In this document: one piece after another, positions 8,305 through 17,363 of the stretch | How positions within the stretch are numbered: position 1 is the stretch's first letter | Layout: each line of letters starts with the position of its first letter | Origin: an uncultured Algimonas sp. | GTDB taxonomy: Bacteria; Pseudomonadota; Alphaproteobacteria; Caulobacterales; Maricaulaceae | NCBI RefSeq assembly: GCF_947498175.1 | Contig: NZ_CANMJB010000001.1 | Coordinates: 372,001-436,000 of the forward strand | DNA length: 64,000 nt | Reading direction: 5' to 3' | Position numbers and translations under genes: made by a program | Notes under the pieces: generated by a model | What the model was told of the DNA's origin: nothing | What the model saw: the letters and a program-made list of their open reading frames with translations, nothing else | Databases searched by the model: none

Positions 8305-8394
8305 GGGCGGGTGGCAGAGTGGTTGAATGCACCGGTCTTGAAAACCGGCAAGGGGGCAACCCCTTCGCGGGTTCGAATCCCGCCCCGCCCGCCA
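8305..8394 (+). tRNA. tRNA-Ser (anticodon UGA)
   Basis: 90 bases including encoded CCA at 8392-8394. Acceptor GGGCGGG/CCCGCCC, anticodon stem CCGGT/ACCGG with loop CTTGAAA and anticodon TGA at 8339-8341, long variable arm (AAGGGGGCAACCCCTT), T-arm GCGGG-TTCGAAT-CCCGC. The long variable arm confirms the serine class. Confidence 0.97.
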
Positions 8395-8466
8395 CGGCTC
8401 GACGTCAGTCAAGCAAAGGCTGCGTCTGTTGCGCCCTACTCGTTGATTTCAGGCTTTGTCGAAAGG

Positions 8467-9147
8467 ATGGTCTTCTTGTCGGATGTGTTGACGACAGCCT
8501 TATCCAGCATGGAAACAGGCTTTATCTCGCCTCATCGACATCATGATGCCTACGCGACCCTCGTCCGTTGCGGATCTTATGTGGAAGCCAGCCTCACCGC
8601 CAAGGTGAATGTTCGACGGGGCATGCTGATCGTTCACCCGCATCTCAATCTTCATGTCGACCACATCCACGAGCCGACGTCTGTTTGGAATATCGGTTTG
8701 GGATCTGATTTCGATCTGCCCTGGGCCTGCTATACCGGACGGGCGATCGAAAGGTTGATCGCGAAGGACAATCCGCCCCCTGCCCATTCTGTCCTGGACG
8801 CTCTGGAGACCGCCACGTCCGTTGACCCCGAACGCATGCCACACTGGATTGACGAGCTGGTGCAGTCTGGATTTGACCGGTTCGATGGCGCGCAATCAAT
8901 CTTGAGTAGAGAGCACGCTCACCGGACCTTCAGAGACTATTTTCAGATGACACCGGGTCGCTGGAGACGGGAAAGGCAGATTCAGCACGCCATGACCCTG
9001 ATCGAGTCGGGGCTCGACCTTGCGAGCGTCGCCTATGATGCAGGATTTACGGATCAAAGCCACATGACGAAACGCTTCCGGAAAGCCTTGGGTGTTACGC
9101 CGGGCGACTTTCTGAACCTTACCAAACCTGACAAGCCCCGAACCTGA
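8467..9147 (+). CDS. AraC family transcriptional regulator
   Basis: 226 residues from ATG 8467; any earlier start would read through the tRNA-Ser. The C-terminal ~100 residues form an AraC/XylS DNA-binding domain: FRDYFQMTPGRWRRERQIQHAM, then the second helix-turn-helix SVAYDAGFTDQSHMTKRFRKALGVTPGDF. The N-terminal half carries a short cupin-like sensor with HRHHDAY and VHPHLNLHVDH. The ligand is unknown. It lies 57 bp upstream of the exported HExxH protein gene on the same strand and may regulate it or share its message. Placement right behind a tRNA gene is compatible with acquisition, but composition is not obviously foreign. Confidence 0.85.
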   Translation: MVFLSDVLTTALSSMETGFISPHRHHDAYATLVRCGSYVEASLTAKVNVRRGMLIVHPHLNLHVDHIHEPTSVWNIGLGSDFDLPWACYTGRAIERLIAKDNPPPAHSVLDALETATSVDPERMPHWIDELVQSGFDRFDGAQSILSREHAHRTFRDYFQMTPGRWRRERQIQHAMTLIESGLDLASVAYDAGFTDQSHMTKRFRKALGVTPGDFLNLTKPDKPRT

Positions 9148-9203
9148 TTTACAATATCACAATTATACAAGACGGGTGCGCGGCCAGCCAATAATCGCAA
9201 GGC

Positions 9204-10385
9204 ATGACCCTCTATGACCGCCGTTCTTTTCTCCTGACATCCGGCTTGCTTGCCTCAGCCGCGACCGTGCTTCCCTCCTGCGCCAGACAGGCTATCCAGC
9301 AAGTTCCTCGACCCGTCGGAACGCGTTGGGCAGCCAGCCCTGCCATCGGCCTGGATGCCTGTTTCGCCATCATTATTGCAGCCGCTCCTGACACTGTCCT
9401 CCAAGTCCGGCACAATCTTGATCGGCGGGATACGCTGCGAACGCTTATGGGAGCAAAGGCGCTGAGATCCGCTGAAACCCTCATTCGGGCTTTGGCCGAT
9501 ACGGGACGCGTCAATACACCCGGGGCTTCGTTAGCCCTGATCGCGTCACCGGCACCTTTGACGGATATTGTGCAAACAGCCGGTTTTTTCAACGATCCCG
9601 CGAAGGTTCTGGCAGCGTTCGAAGAGACCGATTTCTTCACAAGCGATGAGAGCAAAGCTGAGCTGCGTCAGCTTGTCGGCCCGTGCGCGGAAGCGCTCCA
9701 TGACATTGCCGAGTCCGATTTCGTGGACTGGTGGCATAACACTTACAAGCTAACCCTAGACCAGAGTGTCCAAGAAATCGGATTGCAGCTGGAACCGATC
9801 GATGTCGTCCGCGAAATCGATCGATACACCACAAAAACTCTAGATCCGAACATCTCGGTTTTTGTCAGCGAACTGACGCGTCCGCACGGTATCAAGATCG
9901 TGGGGCAACGCTTCATCACCAGTCCAACCTGGGACATCATGATCGTCAGACGTAACAGTGTGCACGAGATGCTGCACATTCTTCTGCCTCCGTCCCGACC
10001 GGAAGTTCAGACGATAACCGATCGCTTGTCGGCGGACTCCGGACTGCAATCTGTCATCGAAAAATCCAACTCCACCTTCGGTTATTCATCGATCCGGAGT
10101 TTGGTGGAAGAAGGGGCCGTTCAAGCTCTGGAAGCGGTCATCAATGTTCGACTGGACCAAGCCCGAGACGTCACAGCCTATTGGCGCAAGCAGGATGGCG
10201 GCATGCATATCTTCGCAGCCGCAATGTACAATGCCATGAACCGCACAGGCTTTGCGCAAAGAGGGGGTGATGTTGTGAAGTGGCTTGATGAACACACATC
10301 ATCCGGCGGCCTTCAGAGGCAAAGCCTGGCAAAGGACGCAGCTGCAGTGGTCGGTGAGGCTCATGTGAAGACTTGGCTCGCCTAA
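9204..10385 (+). CDS. Exported protein of unknown function with a gluzincin-like HExxH motif
   Basis: 393 residues. The N-terminus MTLYDRRSFLLTSGLLASAA has twin arginines and a hydrophobic core, followed by LPSC (Cys26), suggesting a Tat- or Sec-exported lipoprotein. A zinc-peptidase-like HEMLH lies at residues 254-258, and about 44 residues later SLVEEGAVQA supplies a candidate third ligand Glu (E302/E303), as in gluzincins. I do not recognise the family. The preceding AraC gene may control it. Possible metallopeptidase of the envelope; activity is inference. Confidence 0.6.
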   Translation: MTLYDRRSFLLTSGLLASAATVLPSCARQAIQQVPRPVGTRWAASPAIGLDACFAIIIAAAPDTVLQVRHNLDRRDTLRTLMGAKALRSAETLIRALADTGRVNTPGASLALIASPAPLTDIVQTAGFFNDPAKVLAAFEETDFFTSDESKAELRQLVGPCAEALHDIAESDFVDWWHNTYKLTLDQSVQEIGLQLEPIDVVREIDRYTTKTLDPNISVFVSELTRPHGIKIVGQRFITSPTWDIMIVRRNSVHEMLHILLPPSRPEVQTITDRLSADSGLQSVIEKSNSTFGYSSIRSLVEEGAVQALEAVINVRLDQARDVTAYWRKQDGGMHIFAAAMYNAMNRTGFAQRGGDVVKWLDEHTSSGGLQRQSLAKDAAAVVGEAHVKTWLA

Positions 10386-10533
10386 TCCACATATGATCGG
10401 TCTTGTCGTCTGTGAGACGTCGCTGGAAATTTTCGGCAAGAGATTTCCGACTGAGCCTACTCTCATACCGACCCGCTTCGGGGAGACGCGACATAGGGAA
10501 GCTTCGTTTTATATAGAACAACAGTATCGACGG

Positions 10534-10572
10534 TTGACCGTGTGTTTTGAAAGCGTATTAGTGCGCTAACAC
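10534..10572 (+). promoter_or_regulatory. Putative his operon promoter with overlapping operator palindrome
   Basis: TTGACC at 10534-10539 and TATTAG at 10556-10561 (spacing 16) form a credible -35/-10 pair, 26 bp before the yerC start. Over the -10 lies an imperfect 18-bp palindrome GTATTAGTGCGCTAACAC (10555-10572), symmetrical at 14 of 18 positions. The first gene encodes a TrpR-like repressor, and TrpR operators are also CTAG-centred palindromes, so autoregulation is a natural guess. Not experimentally known. Confidence 0.45.
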
Positions 10573-10586
10573 ATTCACACGGAACT

Positions 10587-10865
10587 ATGACCGACCTAAC
10601 ACTCGACAATCTCTGCGACGCGCTCGCACGCATAGACGATGCCGACGCCATGCGCGCCGTGCTGGTCGATCTCTGCACGCCTGCGGAAATGCGCGCGCTT
10701 GCCGAGCGCTGGCGGGTGGCGCAGATGCTGGCGGAGGGCGAGATGAGCTACCGCGAGATCAGTGCGGAGACGGGCGTCAGCACGACGACCATCAGCCGCG
10801 TGTCGCGTTTCCTCAAGGAAGAACCCCATGGCGGATATCGCCTCATGCTGGAGCAGATGAAATGA
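10587..10865 (+). CDS. YerC/YecD family TrpR-like DNA-binding protein
   Basis: 92 residues. All helical with a TrpR-type helix-turn-helix: LCTPAEMRALAERWRVAQML, then SYREISAETGVSTTTISRVSRFL. The family is related to the tryptophan repressor and to YerC/YecD proteins. Its stop codon overlaps the hisG start by 4 nt, so it is the first gene of the his operon. That position makes it a likely regulator of histidine synthesis, perhaps binding the palindrome at 10555-10572; the ligand is unknown. Confidence 0.88.
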   Translation: MTDLTLDNLCDALARIDDADAMRAVLVDLCTPAEMRALAERWRVAQMLAEGEMSYREISAETGVSTTTISRVSRFLKEEPHGGYRLMLEQMK

Positions 10866-11755
10866 TCGCCAAACCGTCGGAAGAACGGCTGCTGATCGCT
10901 TTGCAGAAGAAAGGGCGGCTGGCCGATGACAGCTTCGCGCTGCTCAAGGCCTGCGGCCTGCGCTTCGCCATCCGGGGCGGCGGGTTGCTGGCGCGTGTGA
11001 AGAATATGCCGGTGGACCTGTTGCTGGTGCGCGATGACGACATCCCCTCCTTCGTGTCCAATGACGCCGCCGATATCGGCATCGTCGGGGAGAATGTGCT
11101 GGTCGAGGAGCAGCTGACGGGCGAACTGGATGCGCAGATCGCGATGCGGCTCGGCTTCTCGCGCTGCCGTCTGTGCCTGGCCGCCCCGGAACGCGGTACC
11201 GTTCAGTCGGCGGACGATTTGTCTAGCACGCGTATCGCGACGACCTATCCGGGCGTGACGCGGCGCTTCCTGTCCGAACGCGGCATCGACGCCAAGCTGG
11301 TCGAGATGAAAGGAGCGGTCGAGCTGGCCCCGTCCATTGGCGTGGCGGAGAGCATCTGTGATCTGGTCTCCTCCGGCGCGACGCTGGAAGCCAACGGGCT
11401 GGCCGCGTTCGAGACCATTCTGGAGTCCGAGGCCGTGCTGATCCGCAGCACACGCGCCCTTCCCGCCGCGAAGGCGGATCTGCTCGACAAGCTGCTGCGG
11501 CGAATCGAAGGGGTCACCACATCGTCGGGATCGAAATATATCATGCTCAACGCGCCCAAGGCCGAGGTCGATGCGATCAGCGCCCTGCTGCCGGGTTCGG
11601 ACGCTCCGACCGTCATGCCGCTGGCCGGGCGGGACGACATGGTCGCCGTGCAGGCCGTCTGCACCGAGACCGTCTTCTGGGAGACGCTGGAAGACCTCAA
11701 GGCGCTCGGTGCCCGCGCCATTCTGGTCTTGCCGATCGAGAAGTTGATGAGCTGA
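10862..11755 (+). CDS. hisG: ATP phosphoribosyltransferase, long form
   Basis: 297 residues, the length of the self-sufficient long HisG with a C-terminal regulatory ACT-like domain (SGSKYIMLNAPKAEVDAISALLPG and following), so no HisZ partner should be needed. Catalytic core motifs: GRLADDSFALLKACGL, RDDDIPSFVSNDAADIGIVGEN, and the PRPP-binding stretch ESICDLVSSGATLEANGL. It catalyses the first, feedback-inhibited step of histidine synthesis. Start overlaps yerC and stop overlaps hisD by one base (TGATG). Many alphaproteobacteria instead have short HisG plus HisZ, so this form is notable. Confidence 0.95.
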   Translation: MIAKPSEERLLIALQKKGRLADDSFALLKACGLRFAIRGGGLLARVKNMPVDLLLVRDDDIPSFVSNDAADIGIVGENVLVEEQLTGELDAQIAMRLGFSRCRLCLAAPERGTVQSADDLSSTRIATTYPGVTRRFLSERGIDAKLVEMKGAVELAPSIGVAESICDLVSSGATLEANGLAAFETILESEAVLIRSTRALPAAKADLLDKLLRRIEGVTTSSGSKYIMLNAPKAEVDAISALLPGSDAPTVMPLAGRDDMVAVQAVCTETVFWETLEDLKALGARAILVLPIEKLMS

Positions 11756-13053
11756 TGCGCCGCTATGACTGGACAGACATGGATGCGGACGCGCGCACGC
11801 GCGCCCTCGCCCGCCCCGAAGGTGTCTCCGATCCGGCGCTGATGGGGCGCGTGGCCGAGATCCTGTCGGAGGTCAAAGCGCGCGGCGATGCGGCACTGAC
11901 GGAGTATACGCGCCGGTTCGACACGGACGCCGCCGTGACGCTGCGCGTGCCGGACGCGGAACTGGAAGCCGCCTGGAACGCGCTGGATGCGCGCGACCAG
12001 TCGGTGATCGAACATGCGCGCCGCAACGTCAAAGCCTTCCACGCCGCGCAGATGCCCGCGGATGTGGAGGTTGAGACCGAGCCGGGCGTGGTCTGCCGCC
12101 GCGAAGTGCGGGCCATCGAATCCGCCGGGCTTTATGTGCCGGGTGGAACGGCGCCGCTTGTCTCTACTCTCATCATGCTGGCGACCCCGGCCAAAGTGGC
12201 GGGCGTACGCCGCCGCGTTGTCGTCACGCCGCCCGGCAAGGACGGCCGGATCGATCCGGTGATCCTCGCCTGCGCCTGGCGTTGCAAGGTCACGGACGTG
12301 TTCGCCGTGGGTGGGGCGCAGGCCATCGCCGCCCTCGCCTACGGCACGGAGACTATCCCGCGCTGCGACAAGATCTTCGGCCCCGGCAACGCCTATGTCG
12401 CCGCCGCCAAGGCGCTCGTCTCGTCCGCGCCGGGCGGTCCGGCCATCGACATGCCAGCGGGTCCATCCGAGGCCATGGTGATTTGCGACGAGGCGTCCGA
12501 TCCGGCCTTCATCGCGTCCGACCTGCTCAGCCAGGCCGAGCATGACCGGGTCGCGCAGGTGCTGTGTGTGTCCTGTTGCCCGGACGTGGCCGATGCGGTG
12601 GAAGTCGAACTGGATCGTCAACTGGCGCGCCTGAGCCGCCGCGACATCGCCGCCGAGGCGCTCTCTCATGCGCGCCTGATCGTGACGGACGAACGCGCGG
12701 ACATTGTCGACATCGTCAACCGCTACGCGCCCGAACATCTGATCGTGCAGATGGAGCGGCCCGAACTGCTCGTTCCCGCTATCCGCCATGCCGGATCGAT
12801 CTTTCTCGGCCCTTGGACGCCCGAAAGCGTGGGCGACTATGCGTCGGGCACGAACCACACGCTGCCCACCAATGGCGCGGCGCGGGCCTATTCCGGCATC
12901 ACGCTGGACAGCTTTCTGAAGTATGTGTCGGTTCAACAGCTTAGCAAGGCGGGGCTGAAGCGGCTCGGCCCGGTGGTCGAGCGGCTGGCGGAGATGGAAG
13001 GCCTGGACGCGCACCGCAACGCCGTGACACTGCGGCTGGAGGCATTGTCATGA
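11755..13053 (+). CDS. hisD: Histidinol dehydrogenase
   Basis: 432 residues. Typical HisD features: GLYVPGGTAPLVSTLIMLATPAKVAG, VFAVGGAQAIAALAYGTETIPRCDKIFGPGN, DMPAGPSEAMV, DLLSQAEHDRVAQ and the late GTNHTLPTNGAARAYSGI. The Zn enzyme oxidises L-histidinol to L-histidine in two NAD-dependent steps, the last two of the pathway. Length is normal. Overlaps hisG by one base and the next gene by 4 nt. Confidence 0.97.
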   Translation: MRRYDWTDMDADARTRALARPEGVSDPALMGRVAEILSEVKARGDAALTEYTRRFDTDAAVTLRVPDAELEAAWNALDARDQSVIEHARRNVKAFHAAQMPADVEVETEPGVVCRREVRAIESAGLYVPGGTAPLVSTLIMLATPAKVAGVRRRVVVTPPGKDGRIDPVILACAWRCKVTDVFAVGGAQAIAALAYGTETIPRCDKIFGPGNAYVAAAKALVSSAPGGPAIDMPAGPSEAMVICDEASDPAFIASDLLSQAEHDRVAQVLCVSCCPDVADAVEVELDRQLARLSRRDIAAEALSHARLIVTDERADIVDIVNRYAPEHLIVQMERPELLVPAIRHAGSIFLGPWTPESVGDYASGTNHTLPTNGAARAYSGITLDSFLKYVSVQQLSKAGLKRLGPVVERLAEMEGLDAHRNAVTLRLEALS

Positions 13054-14681
13054 ATTGGGCTGAACAGATCGCGCGGCCGAACATCGTCGCCATGACGGCC
13101 TATTCCGCGCGCGGCGAGTCGACGGGCGCGCTACACTTGGATGCCAATGAAAGCCCCTGGGCACCGCCGCCGGGTACCGCCGCGGTTGCGGGCTATAACC
13201 GCTATCCGGGTCAGCAGCCCCCGGCCCTGCGCCAAAGGCTGGCCGACATTTACGGCGTGAAGCCCAGCGAGATCGCCATGGGTCGCGGGGCCGACGAAGC
13301 CATCGATGTGCTGGTGCGGACATTCTGTACGCCAGGACAGGACCGCATTCTGCTGTCTTCCCCCACTTTTTCCTTCTTCAACACCGTTGCCTCGCTCAAC
13401 GATTGCGGCGTCATCGACGTGCCTGGCGGCGATGATTTCCTGCCCGATATGGATGCCGTCGTGGACGCGGTCTCGGGGGAACAGCCGAAGATCATCTTTC
13501 TCTGCTCGCCCAATAACCCGACGGGGCATTCTCTGGACGACGCCGACATTTTGCGCGTCTGCGAGGCGAGCGACGGGCTAGTCGTGCTGGACGAGGCCTA
13601 TATCGAGTTTTCGGACCGTCCGAGCTTTGCCGACCGGCGTCCGCGCAATCTGGTCGTGACCCGGACATTGTCCAAGCTCTACGGCCTTGCGGGCGTGCGT
13701 CTAGGGGCCGCCATTGCGGACAAGTCCGTGATCGAGCTGATGCTCAAGGTCATGCCGCCCTATCCCGTGCCCAAGCCAGTCATCGACACGGCCATGGCGG
13801 CCCTATCCGCCCCGGCCATGGCCGTGATCGAACGCCGCCGCGCCATCCTTATGTCAGAGCGAGACCGCGTCGCCGATTTGCTACCGCGCTCGGAATTCGT
13901 TGCGAAATCATATAATTCGGACGCAAACTTCATCCTGTTCGAGGCGGCGGATGCCAACACCATGTTGGCCAAGCTCGATGCCGCGAACATCCGCATCCGC
14001 GACTTCCGGAGCAAACTGCCCGGCCATTTTCGCCTGTCCATCGGCACGCCGGAGGAGAACGACCTCGCCCTCGCCGCATTTGGCGTCGTGACACCTGCAA
14101 CCCAGCCGCAGCGCATCGGGGAGACCTTCCGCACGACCAAGGAAACCGACGTCGCCATCCGCGTCAATCTGGACGATCCGGGCGAGGTTCGGATCGATAC
14201 GGGCCTGGGCTTCTACGACCACATGTTGGAACAGATCGCCAAACATGGCGGGCTCGGCCTGACCTGCGTGGTCAAAGGCGATCTGGAGATCGACGCCCAC
14301 CACACGGTGGAAGACACGGCGCTGGCGCTCGGCTCGGCCATGAAACAGGCGCTGGGCGACCGCACCGGGATTGGACGCTACGGCTTCGTCATGCCGATGG
14401 ACGAGACGCAGGCGCGTGTCGCCATCGACCTGTCCGGCCGCCCAGCCGCGACCTTCAAGGGCGACTTCCCGACCGACCATGTCGGCGAATTCGCCGTGGA
14501 GATGTGCCCGCACTTCTTCGCCAGTCTGGCGCAGACGCTGGGCGCGGCAATCCAGATCGAGGTCGAGGGCGAGAACAGCCATCACATGATCGAGGCCTGC
14601 TTCAAGGGCGTCGGCCGCGCCCTGCGCCCGGCTCTGGCCGTGTCCGGAACCGACATGCCGTCCACCAAGGGCGTGCTGTAG
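13050..14681 (+). CDS. hisCB: Fused histidinol-phosphate aminotransferase / imidazoleglycerol-phosphate dehydratase
   Basis: One 543-residue reading frame holds two pathway enzymes. Residues 1 to ~347 are HisC: LHLDANESPW, SPNNPTGHS (153-161), VVLDEAYIEF and the PLP lysine in TLSKLYGLAGVRLG (K209). After a short linker, residues ~354-543 are HisB dehydratase: RTTKETDVAIRVNLD, GLGFYDHML, DAHHTVEDT (H417/H418) and the second metal repeat SHHMIEACFKG (H511/H512). No stop or restart lies at the junction near 14100. In E. coli HisB is fused to histidinol-phosphate phosphatase; here the partner is HisC and no phosphatase domain is visible, so a separate phosphatase must be encoded elsewhere. Overlaps hisD by 4 nt. 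Confidence 0.93.
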   Translation: MNWAEQIARPNIVAMTAYSARGESTGALHLDANESPWAPPPGTAAVAGYNRYPGQQPPALRQRLADIYGVKPSEIAMGRGADEAIDVLVRTFCTPGQDRILLSSPTFSFFNTVASLNDCGVIDVPGGDDFLPDMDAVVDAVSGEQPKIIFLCSPNNPTGHSLDDADILRVCEASDGLVVLDEAYIEFSDRPSFADRRPRNLVVTRTLSKLYGLAGVRLGAAIADKSVIELMLKVMPPYPVPKPVIDTAMAALSAPAMAVIERRRAILMSERDRVADLLPRSEFVAKSYNSDANFILFEAADANTMLAKLDAANIRIRDFRSKLPGHFRLSIGTPEENDLALAAFGVVTPATQPQRIGETFRTTKETDVAIRVNLDDPGEVRIDTGLGFYDHMLEQIAKHGGLGLTCVVKGDLEIDAHHTVEDTALALGSAMKQALGDRTGIGRYGFVMPMDETQARVAIDLSGRPAATFKGDFPTDHVGEFAVEMCPHFFASLAQTLGAAIQIEVEGENSHHMIEACFKGVGRALRPALAVSGTDMPSTKGVL

Positions 14682-14683
14682 TC

Positions 14684-15277
14684 ATGTCTGTGCTGATCGT
14701 GGACACCAAATGCGCCAATCTGGCGTCGGTCGGCTTTGCCTTCGACCGGCTCGGCATCACAAGCACGATCAGCGACGACCCCGACCGGATCGCCGCCGCC
14801 GACCGCGTGCTGATCCCCGGCGTCGGCGCGGCCCCCTATGCGATGGAACGGATCGACGCGGCCGGGCTGACCGACACGCTGCGCGCCCTCACCCAGCCCG
14901 TTCTGGGCATCTGCCTGGGTATGCAGCTTCTGTTCGACGATTTGGCCGAAGGCGGCGTCGTCACGAAAGGTCTCGGCTTGATCCCGGGGCGGGTGAGCGC
15001 GCTCGACACGAAGGACCTCCCCTCGCCGCACATGGGTTGGAACCGATTGACCGATATTGCGGACGACTCTCTGACCGCGGAACTGTCCGAGGGCGACCAC
15101 GCCTATTTCGTCCATTCCTATGCTGCGCCGGTCTCCACCCATACTTTGGCCATGACGTCCTACGGTTCGCCCTTTTCCGCGATCGTCCGGCATGGCAATG
15201 TCAGAGGCTGTCAGTTCCACCCGGAGCGCAGCTCCGATGCCGGAGCCGCCATCCTGAAAGCCTTCGCCGCCCTATGA
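14684..15277 (+). CDS. hisH: Imidazole glycerol phosphate synthase, glutaminase subunit
   Basis: 197 residues from ATG 14684, two bases after the hisCB stop. Class I glutamine amidotransferase: LIPGVGAAPYAM, nucleophile elbow LGICLGMQLLFD (Cys77) and GCQFHPERS carrying the His/Glu of the triad. Supplies ammonia to HisF. The stop overlaps the hisA start by 4 nt. Confidence 0.95.
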   Translation: MSVLIVDTKCANLASVGFAFDRLGITSTISDDPDRIAAADRVLIPGVGAAPYAMERIDAAGLTDTLRALTQPVLGICLGMQLLFDDLAEGGVVTKGLGLIPGRVSALDTKDLPSPHMGWNRLTDIADDSLTAELSEGDHAYFVHSYAAPVSTHTLAMTSYGSPFSAIVRHGNVRGCQFHPERSSDAGAAILKAFAAL

Positions 15278-16011
15278 GCTCTTCCGCGATCTTCCCCGCC
15301 ATCGACCTGATGAACGGCCGCTGCGTGCGCCTGCTCAAAGGCCGGTTCGATGCCAAGACGGAGTATGACGCCGATCCGGTGGAGGTCGCGCGGTCCTATG
15401 CCGACGCCGGCGCCCAATGGGTCCATGTCGTCGATCTGGACGGCGCGAAGAACGGCTCCCTCTCGCAGGCCGAGCTTATCGGCCGGATCGCGCGCGATGG
15501 CGGGCTGAAAGTGCAGTCGGGCGGCGGCGTCCGCGATATCGGCATGGTCCGGCGTTTGCTGGACCAGGGCGTGGACCGCGTCGTGATCGGCAGCCTCGCC
15601 GTCACGCAACCGATCATGATCCGCCGCTGGATCAACGAGCTCGGCCCGGACCGCATCGTGCTGGCCTTCGACGTCAATCTGGACGATCGCGGCGTCGCCT
15701 ATCCGGCCATCAAAGGTTGGACTGAAGCGAGCGAAACGCCGTTTTTCGAATTGCTCGACGGCTATTCGGGCTCGGGGCTCAAGACGATCCTCGTCACCGA
15801 CATCGGCCGTGACGGTGCGGAGACCGGTGGCAATACAAAGCTCTACGAGACGATCTTGAGAGATTATCCGACGCTGGACCTGATTACGTCGGGCGGCGTC
15901 GGCACGCTGGACCATGTAAGGGAACTCAAGGCGCTGGACCCTTACGGCATCATCATCGGACGCGCGCTTTACGAGGGCAACTTCACCGTCGGTGAAGCGC
16001 TAGGATGCTAG
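15274..16011 (+). CDS. hisA: Phosphoribosylformimino-5-aminoimidazole carboxamide ribotide isomerase
   Basis: 245 residues from ATG 15274. Half-barrel repeats of the HisA/HisF family are clear: [19 protein letters not shown] with the first catalytic Asp, [27 protein letters not shown] and the second half [15 protein letters not shown], followed by [13 protein letters not shown]. It isomerises ProFAR in histidine synthesis. Coupled to hisH (ATGA overlap) and hisF (7-nt overlap). Confidence 0.95.
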   Translation: MSSSAIFPAIDLMNGRCVRLLKGRFDAKTEYDADPVEVARSYADAGAQWVHVVDLDGAKNGSLSQAELIGRIARDGGLKVQSGGGVRDIGMVRRLLDQGVDRVVIGSLAVTQPIMIRRWINELGPDRIVLAFDVNLDDRGVAYPAIKGWTEASETPFFELLDGYSGSGLKTILVTDIGRDGAETGGNTKLYETILRDYPTLDLITSGGVGTLDHVRELKALDPYGIIIGRALYEGNFTVGEALGC

Positions 16012-16772
16012 CCAAGCGGATCATTCCCTGCCTCGACGTCCGCGACGGCCGTGTCGTGAAAGGCGTGCAGTTCCGCAATCACGAGGATGTCGGCGACATC
16101 GTCGAACTGGCCGCGCGCTACCGCGACGAAGGCGCGGACGAGCTGGTCTTCTACGACATCACCGCCTCCACGGATGACCGGACCGTCGGCACGGACTGGA
16201 TCCGGCGCGTCAGCCGGGAACTCGACATCCCCTTCTGCGTCGCCGGCGGGATCGACGGGGTCGCGGTCGCCGGAGAGCGCCTCGCCGCCGGAGCCGACAA
16301 GATTTCGGTCAACTCCCCGGCCCTGCTCCGTCCCACGCTCATAGACGAGTTGCAGCAGGCCTTCGGCCGCCAATGCATCGTGGCCGGCATCGACACGTTC
16401 GAGCAAGACGGCGCCTACCGCGTCAAGAGCCATACGGGCGACCCGGGCCGAACCCGCGAAACCGGACGGGACACGCTCGATTGGGTGCGCGAAGTGCAAG
16501 ACCGCGGTGCGGGCGAAATCGTCCTAAACTGCATGAACCGCGACGGGGTGCGCAAGGGCTATGACATCGCGCAACTCAAGGCCGTTCGCGGCATATGCGA
16601 TGTGCCGCTGATCGCGTCCGGCGGGGCTGGGGCGACGGACCATTTCGAAGCGGTCTTCAAGCAGGCGGATGTGGACGGAGCCCTGGCCGCCTCCGTTTTC
16701 CACAAGCGGATCATCGCCATTCCCGACCTGAAACGCGATCTGGCCGAGGCGGGCGTGGAGATGCGGCGATGA
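16005..16772 (+). CDS. hisF: Imidazole glycerol phosphate synthase, cyclase subunit
   Basis: 255 residues. [22 protein letters not shown] is the family start, followed by [30 protein letters not shown] and [17 protein letters not shown] (second catalytic Asp), then [12 protein letters not shown]. Forms the HisHF complex that makes IGP and AICAR. Overlaps hisA by 7 nt and the next gene by 4 nt. Confidence 0.96.
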   Translation: MLAKRIIPCLDVRDGRVVKGVQFRNHEDVGDIVELAARYRDEGADELVFYDITASTDDRTVGTDWIRRVSRELDIPFCVAGGIDGVAVAGERLAAGADKISVNSPALLRPTLIDELQQAFGRQCIVAGIDTFEQDGAYRVKSHTGDPGRTRETGRDTLDWVREVQDRGAGEIVLNCMNRDGVRKGYDIAQLKAVRGICDVPLIASGGAGATDHFEAVFKQADVDGALAASVFHKRIIAIPDLKRDLAEAGVEMRR

Positions 16773-17362
16773 GGGTCGACTGGAACAAGGGCGGCGGATT
16801 GGTCCCGGCCGTCGTGCAGGATGCGGACACGCTGCAGGTCCTGATGCTGGGCTACATGAACGAAGCCGCGCTGGCCAAGACACGGGACACCGGGCTCGTC
16901 ACCTTCCATTCGCGCAGCCGCGATGCGCTCTGGACGAAGGGCGAAACGAGCGGGAACACGCTTTCGCTCGTCTCCGTCGAGGTCGATTGCGACGCAGACA
17001 CGCTTCTGGTCAAGGCGCGCCCCGCCGGGCCGACCTGTCACCTCGGCACGACGTCGTGCTTCGGCGAAGGCGGAGCGGAAGGCGCGGGTTTTCTGGCCTA
17101 TCTCGACAAGCTAGTTCGGGAGAGAAAAAACGCCGATCCGTCAGAGAGCTACACGGCGAAGCTCTTGCAAGGCCCGCTCGTCAAGGCCGCACAGAAGGTC
17201 GGCGAAGAGGGCGTGGAAACCGCGCTCGCCGCCGTGGCGGAAGGCGATGACGCATTCCGGGGCGAAGCGGCGGATCTGATCTACCATTTGCTTGTGTTGC
17301 TGGCGGCGAAGGATGTTGCCTTGGCGGAGGTGATAGACGTTCTCCGAGACCGCCACCGCTGA
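16769..17362 (+). CDS. hisIE: Fused phosphoribosyl-AMP cyclohydrolase / phosphoribosyl-ATP pyrophosphatase
   Basis: 197 residues from ATG 16769. The first ~105 residues are His[43 protein letters not shown] and the zinc segment [13 protein letters not shown]. The remainder is His[40 protein letters not shown] and [15 protein letters not shown]. It performs steps 2 and 3 of the pathway. Fused HisIE is usual in gammaproteobacteria and Bacteroidetes, whereas alphaproteobacteria generally have separate genes. Last gene of the operon. Confidence 0.94.
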   Translation: MRVDWNKGGGLVPAVVQDADTLQVLMLGYMNEAALAKTRDTGLVTFHSRSRDALWTKGETSGNTLSLVSVEVDCDADTLLVKARPAGPTCHLGTTSCFGEGGAEGAGFLAYLDKLVRERKNADPSESYTAKLLQGPLVKAAQKVGEEGVETALAAVAEGDDAFRGEAADLIYHLLVLLAAKDVALAEVIDVLRDRHR

Positions 17363-17363
17363 T

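Noticed and set aside
8194-8412. Open frames reading through tRNA-Ser, including a pattern like GGAGFEPAKG
   Set aside because: They are translations of the tRNA gene itself, a common artefact.
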